Shown in pieces: positions 24,896 through 32,270 of a DNA stretch of 32,270 bases; the stretch's first letter is position 1, and every line of letters starts with the position of its first letter. This stretch comes from Streptomyces poriferorum (lineage in GTDB: Bacteria; Actinomycetota; Actinomycetes; Streptomycetales; Streptomycetaceae). Made by a program: the position numbers and the translations under genes. Location of the stretch: assembly GCF_019399235.1 (NCBI RefSeq), contig NZ_JAELVH010000040.1:460-32729 (forward strand), read 5' to 3'. The notes under the pieces are model-generated. The model was not told where the DNA came from. It did not search any database and saw only the letters and a program-made list of their open reading frames with translations.

Positions 24896-24910
24896 CTTTG
24901 CATAATGCAA
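24896..24910 (+). promoter_or_regulatory. TTGCATAATGCAA palindrome with shared CTTTGCATAA
   Basis: TTGCATAATGCAA (24898-24910) is a perfect 13-base palindrome and includes CATAAT, a good -10 box. The ten bases CTTTGCATAA (24896-24905) are identical to a string upstream of the phosphatase gene. A TTGACT (24888-24893) is nearby but too close to pair with CATAAT. MarR-type repressors often use such AT-centred palindromes, and a MarR gene is 3 kb away. Confidence 0.5.
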
Positions 24911-24976
24911 TGAAAGAGAGGGCCGAGCAGCTCACGCCCCTCGGCGATCGACGGCAAGGATGGGGACAGATTCCGC

Positions 24977-26755
24977 ATGGCCCGTTTCCAACGGTTCCGG
25001 ACCGCTCCGCTGGGGCTGATGGTGATGGCCTTGGTCATCGGAGCGGGAGCCGGGGCCGGTTCGATCGTCTTCCGATGGTGCATCGAAGCGTTCACCAGGC
25101 TGTTCTCCGGTCACACCGACTACGCGTCGGCTCCCGGCAGCGACCATCCGCATGTGGCGTGGCTGGGCCCCGGCTTCGTGGTCCTGGCCCCGGTGATCGG
25201 CGGTCTTCTCTACGGTCCGCTGGTCAACCGGTTCGCCAAGGAGGCACGCGGGCACGGGGTGCCCGAGGTCATGCTCGCCGTCGCTCAGCGCGGCGGACGC
25301 ATCAGTCCCAAGGTCGCCGTCGTCAAGACGCTCGCGTCCGCGCTGACGATCGGCTCCGGCGGATCGGTGGGCCGGGAAGGGCCCATCGTCCAGATCGGCT
25401 CCGCTCTGGGCTCGACCCTCGGACGGGTGACGAAGGTGACCGAGGGCCGGATGAAACTCCTGGTCGCCTGCGGCGCGGCCGGCGGGATCGCGGCGACGTT
25501 CAACGCACCACTGGCAGGCGTCTTCTTCGCCATGGAGCTGATCCTGGGAACGTTCAGCGTGGAGGCGTTCGGCGCCACGGTGCTCGCCAGCGTCACCGCC
25601 AGTGTCATCGGGCGCGCCGCCTTCGGCGATGTCGCTTTCCTCAGCCTCCCCGCGTTCCACGTCGAGCACCTGACGCAGTACGGCCTGTTCGCTCTCCTCG
25701 GCATCCTGGCGGGCGTGGCCGGCATCGTCTTCACGCGCGTTCTGTACGCGATCGAGGACGCCTGCGACTGGGCCTGGCGCGGCCCGGAATGGCTCCGCCC
25801 TGCTGTGGGCGGCCTGGCCCTCGGACTGGTCCTCCTCGCTCTCCCCGAAATGTACGGCGTGGGATACCCCGTGCTGGAGAAGGCTACGGAAGGCCGCTAT
25901 GCCGTGGGCTTCCTCCTGCTGCTCCTGGTCGGGAAAATGGTGGCCACCAGCGTGACGATCGGCATCGGCGGGTCCGGCGGAGTCTTCGCGCCGAGTCTGT
26001 TCATCGGGGCGATGCTCGGCGCCGCCTTCGGCGCTACGGCGGCGGAAGTCATGCCTGCCACCGCGGGGGCAATCGGCGCCTACGCTCTGGTGGGCATGGG
26101 CGCAGTGTTCGCCGGCGCTTCACGGGCACCGATCACAGCAGTCGTCATCCTGTTCGAACTCACCGGCGAGTACACGATCATCCTGCCTCTGATGCTCGCC
26201 ATCGTGCTCGCGACGGCAACAAGCCGCATGCTGTCCCACGAGACGATCTACACCCTCAAACTCCTTCGCCGGGGCATCGATCTCGCACGCCCCGCGCACG
26301 GTGCCCGAATCGGCCGGCAACAGGTCGCCGATGTCATGGAAACACTTCCCACCGCCGTGCCGGCGACGAGTCCCCTGAGCGAGGCATCCGGGCTGCTGAG
26401 CCTGTCCGGGCACGGTGCACTGCCGGTACTCGACGCCTCCGGTGACTACTTGGGAGTGGTCACCGCACAGTCCGCCGCCCAGGCACTCGCCCAGCAGCCC
26501 GCAGGCGCACCGACGCTGGTCGGTGAGATCGCCGAGCAGCCACCCCGCGTCACTACGAGCGACTCGCTCGCCACCGCCCTGAAGGACCTGGTCGACGCAT
26601 CAGGCACCGGCGTCCCAGTCCTGGATGAGACAACAGGCAGGCCCGTCGGCTGGCTCAGCCACCAGGGAGCCCTGCGTGCCCTGCACACAGCGCCCTCGAC
26701 CCCACCTTCGGAACGCGCCCTCTCACACGTGCCTCTGCACGTGTCCACACCCTGA
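24977..26755 (+). CDS. ClC-family chloride channel/transporter with CBS pair
   Basis: The 592-residue protein has the ClC membrane core (about 10-430) with RGHGVPEV, the GSGGSVGREGP block containing the gating glutamate E134, and GGSGGVFAPSLFIGA. The Ser-Pro chloride contact of the GSGIP-type motif is changed to Gly-Ser here. A CBS-domain pair follows (about 445-575). Bacterial ClC proteins move chloride, many as H+/Cl- exchangers, and aid in acid resistance; CBS pairs sense adenine nucleotides. The ATG is at 24977, with a G-rich GGATGGGGACAG upstream. The stop codon TGA consists of the first three bases of a 31-base inverted repeat, so a mobile element appears to have set the present C-terminus. 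Confidence 0.9.
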   Translation: MARFQRFRTAPLGLMVMALVIGAGAGAGSIVFRWCIEAFTRLFSGHTDYASAPGSDHPHVAWLGPGFVVLAPVIGGLLYGPLVNRFAKEARGHGVPEVMLAVAQRGGRISPKVAVVKTLASALTIGSGGSVGREGPIVQIGSALGSTLGRVTKVTEGRMKLLVACGAAGGIAATFNAPLAGVFFAMELILGTFSVEAFGATVLASVTASVIGRAAFGDVAFLSLPAFHVEHLTQYGLFALLGILAGVAGIVFTRVLYAIEDACDWAWRGPEWLRPAVGGLALGLVLLALPEMYGVGYPVLEKATEGRYAVGFLLLLLVGKMVATSVTIGIGGSGGVFAPSLFIGAMLGAAFGATAAEVMPATAGAIGAYALVGMGAVFAGASRAPITAVVILFELTGEYTIILPLMLAIVLATATSRMLSHETIYTLKLLRRGIDLARPAHGARIGRQQVADVMETLPTAVPATSPLSEASGLLSLSGHGALPVLDASGDYLGVVTAQSAAQALAQQPAGAPTLVGEIAEQPPRVTTSDSLATALKDLVDASGTGVPVLDETTGRPVGWLSHQGALRALHTAPSTPPSERALSHVPLHVSTP

Positions 26756-26783
26756 GCCTCCGCCGACTTGGAGTCGCGGGTCA
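26753..26783 (+). repeat. Left inverted repeat (31 bases) of an 893-bp unit
   Basis: These 31 bases begin TGAGCCTCCGCC and end CGCGGGTCA. They match the reverse complement of 27615-27645 with a single mismatch (G in place of A at 26771). Such long, near-perfect terminal repeats are typical of insertion-sequence ends. The repeat supplies the stop codon of the chloride-channel gene. Confidence 0.85.
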
Positions 26784-26862
26784 TGGACAACGACATCCGC
26801 GACCCCGTGGTCGTCACCGGCTACACCGCCACCCACACCCACAAACTCGCCCCAGCCAGTAG

Positions 26863-27015
26863 GAGGCCGACCGCGACCTCGCCGCCGGACGTGCACCGAT
26901 CGAGCACCCTTTCGCTCACCTCAAGAACTGGCGGATCCTCACCAAACTCCGCACCGACCCCACCCGCGCCACCCGCCCCCTGCTTGTTCTCACGAACCTC
27001 GAAGTCGACCGCTGA
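26863..27015 (+). pseudogene. C-terminal fragment of an IS5-family transposase
   Basis: The frame from 26863 to the TGA at 27013 reads EADRDLAAGRAPIEHPFAHL, then KNWRILTKLRTDP and VLTNLEVDR, the highly conserved end of the DDE domain of actinobacterial IS5-type transposases, including the Glu of the catalytic triad. The rest of the transposase is absent. Upstream, only about 80 bases separate it from the left inverted repeat, so most of the gene has been deleted. Confidence 0.75.
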
Positions 27016-27017
27016 GG

Positions 27018-27464
27018 TTAGGAGGCGTTCATGTACCAGAACGCGCCACCGAGGAAAATCGGCAGCGTGAAAGCTACCTGAAGCATCCAGGGAACACCTG
27101 GTCCCTCGTCGTCAGGCTTGCCGGGGTTCTCCGCACGCCACGTCATGAAGGCACGCATTGCCTTCCAGTGGCCCACGACACCCAGGGCGATACCCAGGAT
27201 GCCCCCGCAGTAGACGGGAAGCAGCTCGTTCAGAGGCCAGTCGTAGTGGACGCTGAAGGCCACAGTCGCCAGGAACCCTGCCACCGGACCGCACGACACC
27301 CAGATCATCTGCCACCGGTTGACCATCCCAGGGAGAAACACGGCGAGATACAGAACCGCACTGACCGCGGCGAACAGCCACCACAGCGGAGAGGACTTCT
27401 CCAGCACCAGAATCCTTTCGTCTACCTTCCCGACCGCGTCCCGAAGGCCCCCGCCCGCCCGCAA
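27018..27464 (-). CDS. Small membrane protein inside the IR-bounded unit
   Basis: The 148-residue frame begins at TTG 27464, though a GTG about 11 codons later (VGKVDERILVLEKSS) may be the real start. It has four hydrophobic segments (about 28-45, 53-70, 80-98 and 126-145). I recognise no family. The gene is opposite in direction to the transposase fragment, and the two stop codons are two bases apart. An intact frame in a decayed element suggests the product is kept by selection or arrived recently. Confidence 0.6.
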   Translation of the reverse strand: MRAGGGLRDAVGKVDERILVLEKSSPLWWLFAAVSAVLYLAVFLPGMVNRWQMIWVSCGPVAGFLATVAFSVHYDWPLNELLPVYCGGILGIALGVVGHWKAMRAFMTWRAENPGKPDDEGPGVPWMLQVAFTLPIFLGGAFWYMNAS

Positions 27465-27614
27465 CCGCGTGTCCCACCGTTGCCACGACTCAGGGGCTAT
27501 CGGACAACCTTAATAGCCCACAAATGACGAAAATCAGGGGCCCCGCTGATCTGCTTCGCAGGCGGTGGCCCACAACCGGCGTGAGCATCCCGAGAGCCGG
27601 TCACGCCAGCCCTT

Positions 27615-27645
27615 TGACCCGCGACTTCAAGTCGGCGGAGGCTCA
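27615..27645 (-). repeat. Right inverted repeat (31 bases) of the 893-bp unit
   Basis: This is the reverse complement of the left repeat at 26753-26783 with one mismatch. It includes the small palindrome GACTTCAAGTC-like core (GACTT / AAGTC). The gap from 27465 to 27743 has no other gene. Confidence 0.85.
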
Positions 27646-27743
27646 CTCACAGGCACCCGCCCGAGCGCTCCGCCGCCGCGCCCGACAACGCCTCCCTCGT
27701 TCGGATGCGGCCCGACGATGCATCCCGTCGCCGGAAGGGCTTG

Positions 27744-28277
27744 TCAGGTAGCTGAACCGTCCGGAAGATCAGGCCAACCCAGCGGGTACGCGCCGCCGGG
27801 CTCAGCCGGTTGCGCAAGCGGTTCCCCGCCCGCCTCACTGAATGCCGTCAGCGCCTCGACCAGAACCGTTCTCTGCCCCGGAGCGAGCCTTTCGACAATG
27901 CGCGTGATCTCCTGGCGCCTGCGCGCGGTGACGTCCTCGACCGTCCGGTGGCCCTCTTCGGTGAGCCGGAGCTGGGTCTCCCGCTTGTTGTCAGGATTGA
28001 CCTGCCGGTCCGCAAGCCCTGCGGCGATCAGCCGGTCGACCATCCGCATGGCGGTCGACGGCGCCACGTGCAGCAGATCGGCCAGAGCGACGAGCTTCGT
28101 GGTCCCGCGCGTCGAAAGCACCACCAGCATGCGGAACTGCGCGAGCGTCACACGCTCCTCGATCTCGGACAACGACCGTGCCGACACAGCAACCAGGACC
28201 CGCGACGCCGCGATGACCGCACGGGTCACTCCGTCAACATCACTCGTGCCCCCGATCGGGGCCTCTCTCTCGGCCAT
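27744..28277 (-). CDS. MarR-family transcriptional regulator
   Basis: The 177-residue protein has the MarR winged-helix fold: dimer helix at the start, HTH at about 60-95 (LADLLHVAPSTAMRMVDRL), the wing region with the DNKRETQLRLTEEG signature (about 105-118) and C-terminal dimer helices. It should bind a palindromic operator as a dimer and release it on binding a small ligand. AAGGGGGC precedes the ATG at 28277. No divergent target gene adjoins it, since an IS110-type fragment lies upstream. The palindromes before the phosphatase and chloride-channel genes are possible targets, which is inference. Confidence 0.9.
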   Translation of the reverse strand: MAEREAPIGGTSDVDGVTRAVIAASRVLVAVSARSLSEIEERVTLAQFRMLVVLSTRGTTKLVALADLLHVAPSTAMRMVDRLIAAGLADRQVNPDNKRETQLRLTEEGHRTVEDVTARRRQEITRIVERLAPGQRTVLVEALTAFSEAGGEPLAQPAEPGGAYPLGWPDLPDGSAT

Positions 28278-28403
28278 GCCCCCTTTCTACCGCGCAGCCA
28301 CGCTCCTGTGTGCAGTGGCCTCCACTCGGGGCGCACGGGACCGGCAGCTCGAACGCCTTCCTCCTCTCGGCATTCGCCGCTCTGGCGACCCCACGTCCCG
28401 GGC

Positions 28404-28538
28404 TACTCCGATGAGAAGATCGCGCAGGGCAAGCACCACACTCAAGCGCTGCTGGGCCTTGCAAGGTGTTGGGCCGATGTCCTCTTCGCCATGCTGCGCG
28501 ACGGAACTCTCTACGATCCGCGGCCGGTCAGCCCATGA
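28404..28538 (+). pseudogene. C-terminal fragment of an IS110-family transposase
   Basis: From 28404 to the TGA at 28536 the frame reads YSDEKIAQGKHHTQALLGLA, then CWADVLFAMLRDG and TLYDPRP, the conserved end of IS110/IS116-type transposases (YDxKRxxGKxHxxAL, RxxxVLxAMLRDGxxY). The remaining transposase is absent. It is the third transposase remnant in this region. Confidence 0.7.
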
Positions 28539-28557
28539 CCGCCGTCATTGTCAGGCG

Positions 28558-29016
28558 TCACCCCGGCGGGGAATCAGGGTCTGCTTCCAGAACGGCCAGC
28601 AGCTCCGCGAAGCGCTGGTCCTGCGAGGTCCCCGTGGCCAGCTCGCTGAGAGCATATGCCGTGGTCTTGAAGCCGTCTCCGTGGTGGAACTCCGCACCCC
28701 ACGCGCCAAGCCGCACGAAAGCCACCTCGTCCAGGAGAAGACGGTCGGTCCCCCATGGGTTGACCGCCACGATGCCGCCAGGGCCGACCTCGAGCCGGAC
28801 CCTGAGAATCGTCCACCAGAAGAACACCACAACGCCAACCGCCAGCCCCGTCCACAGTCCGGCCGACCCAGCGGTCTCCGCTGCCGGAGAAAAGGCCCAC
28901 ACTCCCCAGCCAATGACCGCCTTCACCCCTACGACGACAGGAATGACATAGGCCGCCACGAGAACCGGCCGTTCCACCCGCCACACCGACACCGAGTCCC
29001 CACCCTGGTCATTCAT
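28558..29016 (-). CDS. Membrane protein with PH-like domain
   Basis: From ATG 29016 the protein has 152 residues, with two membrane segments (about 18-42 and 52-72) followed by a beta-rich domain (about 72-145) of the bacterial PH type (VRLEVGPGGIVAVNPWG, LLLDEVAFVRLG). Function is unknown. No good ribosome site precedes the ATG; an upstream GTG at 29079 is an alternative. It is the last gene of a run after the antiporter and the zinc-ribbon gene, with a 59-base gap. Confidence 0.65.
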   Translation of the reverse strand: MNDQGGDSVSVWRVERPVLVAAYVIPVVVGVKAVIGWGVWAFSPAAETAGSAGLWTGLAVGVVVFFWWTILRVRLEVGPGGIVAVNPWGTDRLLLDEVAFVRLGAWGAEFHHGDGFKTTAYALSELATGTSQDQRFAELLAVLEADPDSPPG

Positions 29017-29075
29017 GCCCGCATCGCGAGTAACGTGTCTTGACCAATCCCGTAGGAACTCCCTTCGGCTGCAAG

Positions 29076-29300
29076 TCACCGCTTGACCCGGTAGAGCTCT
29101 ATGTCGCGGTTCACGAACAGGTGGACGTAACCGCAGTCCCAGCAGATGAGACCTGTCGCCGACTCATCGGCCCACCCCAGCTTCAAGAACTCCATGCCGG
29201 AGCTGTTGAGCTTGACCTCGCGGTCCCGGAAGATCTCACACTCGCAGACATGACAGCGGAACCAGATATCGCCGAGCAGCGCATGTACCGGTTTGGCCAT
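29076..29300 (-). CDS. Small zinc-ribbon-like protein
   Basis: The 74-residue protein has two cysteine pairs, C16-x2-C19 and C53-x2-C56 (CWDC), the arrangement of a zinc ribbon; an extra C21 adjoins the first pair. It has no membrane segment. Such short ribbons often mediate protein or nucleic-acid contacts, but the target is unknown. The ATG at 29300 follows a purine-rich stretch (GGAAGGGGAAAGG). It lies 27 bases after the antiporter stop codon and so is probably in the same operon. Confidence 0.7.
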   Translation of the reverse strand: MAKPVHALLGDIWFRCHVCECEIFRDREVKLNSSGMEFLKLGWADESATGLICWDCGYVHLFVNRDIELYRVKR

Positions 29301-29327
29301 GGGCCTTTCCCCTTCCTGTGGTCGGCT

Positions 29328-30578
29328 TCAGACGGAACTGATCTCCTTGCTGTTCTCGGCCACGCCCCTCGACGCCGGTTCCACGGCGGCGTTCTCAGGA
29401 ATGCCTGCCAGGTCATCAATATCGAAGAGTCGCGCGATCGGTACGTCCGTGCTGCTGTGAGCGATGATCGAGAACGCAATGCACACGGCAATCAGGGTGT
29501 ACGCAGCTTCTCCTTGCGGGATGCCCGCCTGGAGCACCAGTAGGCCATAGACCACCGAAGCAAAGCCCTTGGGCCCGAACCACGCAGCGACCATCCGCTC
29601 CCGGCGGTCGAAGCGCGTCCCGATCAGGGAAAGCAGTAGTGAGGCCGGCCGAATCAGCACGATGGCCAGCACCACCGCCACGTATCCGCCCAGGGACAGG
29701 TCTCCGAAGAGCTGAGGTGTCAGCAGAGCACCGAAGACGAGCAGAGCCGCGAACTTGGCCAGCTCGGCCAGTGCCTCGCCGAGCGGTTCGAACGCGGCCT
29801 TCGCTTCCGGGGAGATCGCCGCGAGAACAGCGCCCGCGGAGAACGCGGCAAGGTACGGGTTGGCGTGGGTGAGGTGACAGAGCGCGTAGAGGATGATCCC
29901 TGCGGCCAGCGGCAGCAAGGGCTGCAGCTTCGGCTCCGCACCCAGTAGCCGCAACCGCACAAGCCCGTTGACCAGCAGGGGCAGCACCACCCCGAAGGCG
30001 AGCCCCAGGCCCAGTTCGAGACCGATCTTCGGAAGGGAGGCTTCGGCGTGACCGGTGGTCGGCCCGGCAGCCGCTATGAGGATCAGTACGACCGGCAGCG
30101 CGAGCCCGTCGTTGATACCACTCTCCACATTGAGCAACTGCCGCAGCTTGGCCGGAACTTCCTTACGCCCCACGATCGCGGAGGCGAAGACCGGATCCGT
30201 GGGCGCCAGTACCGCTCCGACCAGGAACGATGTCATCCAGTCGAGCCCCGCCACGTAGTGGGTGACCAGCGCCATGCCGACGAAGGCCAGGGGCATTCCC
30301 AGGCCAAGGGCCCGGGCTGGGTTCTTCCACTGGGCGCGCAGCTTCGGGAACGAGACGTGCATGCCATCGGTGAACAACACAGCGAACAGCGCCAGATCAG
30401 CAGTGACACCGACGATTTCACTGTCGGGAGTGATGTGGATCAGGCCGAGGAAACCGTCACTGACCAGTGCACCGCCGACAAGGAACAGGAAGGAGGTGGA
30501 CAGAACGGTCCGGGCGGCAAGCCCGGAGAGCAGCACCGCGATGAGCAGCGCGGCTCCGAAGACGGCAACGAGCACCAT
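29328..30578 (-). CDS. CPA1-family Na+(K+)/H+ antiporter
   Basis: From ATG 30578, eight bases after GAGGGA, the protein has 416 residues and about 12 membrane segments. CPA1 signatures are LAPTDPVFASAIVG and NVESGINDGLALP, the latter with the Asn-Asp pair that carries the transported ion. It exchanges Na+ or K+ for protons across the cell membrane. The cytosolic C-terminal tail is short. A possible promoter with TAAAAT lies about 75 bases upstream. It heads a minus-strand operon with a zinc-ribbon protein and a PH-like membrane protein. Confidence 0.88.
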   Translation of the reverse strand: MVLVAVFGAALLIAVLLSGLAARTVLSTSFLFLVGGALVSDGFLGLIHITPDSEIVGVTADLALFAVLFTDGMHVSFPKLRAQWKNPARALGLGMPLAFVGMALVTHYVAGLDWMTSFLVGAVLAPTDPVFASAIVGRKEVPAKLRQLLNVESGINDGLALPVVLILIAAAGPTTGHAEASLPKIGLELGLGLAFGVVLPLLVNGLVRLRLLGAEPKLQPLLPLAAGIILYALCHLTHANPYLAAFSAGAVLAAISPEAKAAFEPLGEALAELAKFAALLVFGALLTPQLFGDLSLGGYVAVVLAIVLIRPASLLLSLIGTRFDRRERMVAAWFGPKGFASVVYGLLVLQAGIPQGEAAYTLIAVCIAFSIIAHSSTDVPIARLFDIDDLAGIPENAAVEPASRGVAENSKEISSV

Positions 30579-30651
30579 GAGTGGATTCCCTCGGTCAGCG
30601 AAGACAGTTGTCCCTTGTTCGCCGACCAGGCTTCCCGGCACTCCGAGGAGG

Positions 30652-30681
30652 ATTTTACACTCTCCTGACGCACTCCTGCCA
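30652..30681 (-). promoter_or_regulatory. Possible antiporter promoter
   Basis: On the minus strand TGGCAG (30676-30681) and TAAAAT (30652-30657) are 18 bases apart, a reasonable -35/-10 pair in a very GC-rich background. Confidence 0.45.
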
Positions 30682-30982
30682 GGTACATGCCGCCGCGGTC
30701 AATCCGTCAGTGGCCGGGCGCCTCGGCCCCGCCGTGAGCACTTCAACGCCGCCACCGAGCTCAATGGCCACCCACGCAAAAACGCCCGGCGCGGAAACCT
30801 CCGGCCAAGGACCGGCGTCAGCTCCTCCGAACATCCGGCCAAGCGGGCAATTCCAGGCACCGACTGCCCAGGCAGGCAGCCGCATAGGGACCGTGGCGAG
30901 GCACATCATCCGACGCCCCTTGCTGATTGTCGGCCTCAACAGAGGGTGAATCGCCGTGTAGTGCTCGCGGTACGGCGGGTTG

Positions 30983-31024
30983 AGTGATGGTGGACCGCCC
31001 CGGCCGAGGAGGCCCACCATCACT
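30983..31024 (-). terminator. Strong stem-loop after the FG-GAP gene
   Basis: AGTGATGGTGG and CCACCATCACT form a perfect 11-base stem that extends by CC/GG pairs after one mismatch. It begins 15 bases beyond the stop codon of the minus-strand gene, the expected place for its terminator. Confidence 0.65.
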
Positions 31025-31039
31025 GCGTGATCCTGAACG

Positions 31040-32270
31040 TCAGCTGAGCTGCTGGAAGTTGAGCCATCCACTGGTGCCGACAGCGGTGGGCGTGCCGATG
31101 CCGGTCGGGGTGACGGCGGGATAGAAGTAGAACTCCTTGCCGGTGTCGTGGCTGGTGGCGAAGAGGTCGGGCTTGCCGTCGCCGTTGGCGTCGCCGGACG
31201 AGGTGACCAAGGGATGGGTGGTGCTGTCCCAGCCGGTGGCGCTGATGGTGACGGTGCTGCTTCCCAAGCCTTCGCCGGCGGGTCCGGTGCCGGCGTAGAG
31301 GCGCAGGCGGCCGTCGGTCCGGTTACGGGCGATCATGTCGACCCGGTTGTCTGCGTTGACGTCGCCGGGGGCGGTCATGTCGTAGTCGCCCCAGCTGCCG
31401 TTGCCGATGAGGATGGGGTCGGCGTACTCGTCAAGGCTGAGAGTGTCCGCTCCGTAGTAGAGCCAGAGGAAGTTGCCTTCCTTGACGAGCAGGTCGGTGT
31501 GGCCGGGGGTGTCGGGGGTGCCGTCGCCGTCAGTGTCGAGGGGGCCGTCGACGTCACCGATGGCGAGGATCTGGGACGCGTCGGTCCAGTGGTTGTTCTC
31601 GGTGCTGTAGGTGGTGATTTCCTGGCGGTCGTAGCTGCACGACTTGGAGGCGCCGTCGGCGGATTCGCCCAGTGTTGTGCAGGCGTAGCCGAGGCCGTTG
31701 TTGGGGTAGACGTACAGCTTCTTCTGGTTGTTGGCATCCGGGACGGCCGCGATGAGGTCTTCGTAGCCGTCGTTCGTCCAGTCCCCGCGGTGGCTGACGG
31801 AGGCGCCGTCGAACTTCGTGGCGCTGGCGACGGTGTAGGGGGCGTGCCGGCCGTCGCCCTGGCCGGGGTAGAGCCAGAGTGCGCCGTCGGTGCGTACTCC
31901 GTATATGTCGGTGTTGCCGTCGCCGTTGAGGTCGCCCGGCTTGTCGGTGATGCCGGGGCTGTCGGCGTAGAAAATGTAGACGGCGCGGTCGGAGATGTTG
32001 CCGGCCTTGTCGATGCTGCGTGCGTAGAGGGTGTGGTTGCCCGCGGCGAGCGGGGTGAGCTTGATGGCGACGGAGCCGCCCTGGGCGCTGGGGGTGGCAC
32101 TGCGGACGGTGCCGTCCCAGTCGGTCCAGTACTCGTACTTGGTGACGTCGGTGACGCCGCCGCTGCTGATCGTGAAGGTGCCTTCGGTGCGTGCTTTCCC
32201 GGTGGTGGCGGGCCAGCCGTCGGAGCCGTCGGGGAACTGACTGGAGGTGGCGGTCGGCGGAGTGGAGGGC
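31040..32270 (-). CDS. FG-GAP/VCBS repeat protein, partial (N-terminus outside window)
   Basis: An open frame of 410 codons reaches the right edge without interruption; the start lies beyond the window. The visible N-terminal part is Pro/Thr/Ser-rich, followed by an Ig-like or fibronectin-like domain (ending AGNHTLYARSIDKAGNISD), then at least five FG-GAP repeats with calcium-loop motifs: GDLNGDGNTDI, GDWTNDGYEDL, DTDGDGTPD, GDVNADNRVDM and GDANGDGKPDLF. Streptomyces proteins of this kind are normally secreted and form a beta-propeller. The function is unknown; adhesion or carbohydrate binding is usual for the fold. A strong terminator follows. Confidence 0.85.
   Translation of the reverse strand, partial: PSTPPTATSSQFPDGSDGWPATTGKARTEGTFTISSGGVTDVTKYEYWTDWDGTVRSATPSAQGGSVAIKLTPLAAGNHTLYARSIDKAGNISDRAVYIFYADSPGITDKPGDLNGDGNTDIYGVRTDGALWLYPGQGDGRHAPYTVASATKFDGASVSHRGDWTNDGYEDLIAAVPDANNQKKLYVYPNNGLGYACTTLGESADGASKSCSYDRQEITTYSTENNHWTDASQILAIGDVDGPLDTDGDGTPDTPGHTDLLVKEGNFLWLYYGADTLSLDEYADPILIGNGSWGDYDMTAPGDVNADNRVDMIARNRTDGRLRLYAGTGPAGEGLGSSTVTISATGWDSTTHPLVTSSGDANGDGKPDLFATSHDTGKEFYFYPAVTPTGIGTPTAVGTSGWLNFQQLS

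Larger units (their letters stand above)
26753..27645. mobile_element. IR-bounded unit carrying a membrane-protein gene
   Basis: The 893-bp segment is bounded by 31-base inverted repeats. Inside are the last 50 codons of an IS5-type transposase (plus strand) and a complete small membrane-protein gene (minus strand) that ends two bases away from the transposase stop codon. No target duplication is obvious at the borders. It may be a decayed IS with foreign DNA inserted, or a non-autonomous unit that could be moved by a transposase elsewhere in the genome. Confidence 0.6.
30579..31039. other. Intergenic region between antiporter and FG-GAP gene
   Basis: These 461 bases hold the antiporter promoter at the left and the terminator of the FG-GAP gene at the right. 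Several frames are open here on both strands, but none shows a ribosome site or recognisable protein, so I see no gene between about 30690 and 30980. Confidence 0.4.

Noticed and set aside
24898..26445. Plus-strand open frame in another phase of the chloride-channel gene
   Set aside because: Arg/Gly-rich shadow of the ClC frame.
30655..31071. Minus-strand open frame of 138 codons between the FG-GAP and antiporter genes
   Set aside because: It runs through a strong terminator and the antiporter promoter, has no ribosome site and no recognisable product.
31375..32100. Apparent frameshift splitting the FG-GAP gene
   Set aside because: Translating the minus strand across 31378 shows the true frame continues without a stop to the window edge; the Pro/Ser/Thr-rich frame is a shadow.

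Overview
The window is high-GC actinobacterial DNA, almost certainly a Streptomyces chromosome. Third codon positions are G/C-rich, GTG and TTG starts are common, several -10 boxes sit only 6-7 bases before a start codon (leaderless transcripts), and the gene sets (gluABCD, a FemX-type transferase next to murJ, fused pcaL) are typical of the genus. I see no rRNA, tRNA or CRISPR.

Left part (1 to about 15.57 kb) looks like ordinary chromosome. A minus-strand cell-envelope block reads FemX-like transferase, MurJ, OmpR-type response regulator, sensor kinase and lipoprotein (cut by the window edge), with an L,D-transpeptidase lipoprotein divergent from it. Next come a glutamate-type ABC importer operon (gluA-gluB-gluC-gluD, minus), a small protein of unknown function, a chloramphenicol-exporter-type MFS pump preceded by a nine-codon leader ORF and two tandem hairpins, and a glutaredoxin. 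A minus-strand run of pcaL, a metallo-hydrolase and exodeoxyribonuclease III follows.

Right part (about 15.58 kb to the end) is accessory in character. It opens with a tyrosine recombinase whose stop codon lies 19 bases from the pcaL start. It is littered with transposase remnants: an IS3-type piece, the tail of an IS5-type transposase inside an 893-bp unit bounded by 31-bp inverted repeats, and an IS110-type tail. Between them are a three-gene operon of small membrane proteins led by a 61-residue glycine-zipper peptide; a plus-strand series of NhaA, membrane-anchored STAS protein, PucR-type regulator, PP2C/SpoIIE phosphatase, DUF3592-like membrane protein and ClC chloride channel; a MarR regulator; and a minus-strand operon with a CPA1 Na+/H+ antiporter. 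An FG-GAP repeat protein runs off the right edge.

The accessory part reads as an ion and pH homeostasis island: two cation/proton antiporters and a chloride channel lie among signalling proteins of the partner-switching type (STAS plus PP2C phosphatase), but no anti-sigma kinase or sigma factor is in view. The phosphatase and chloride-channel genes share a ten-base motif in their upstream regions. The functional link is an inference from gene proximity.
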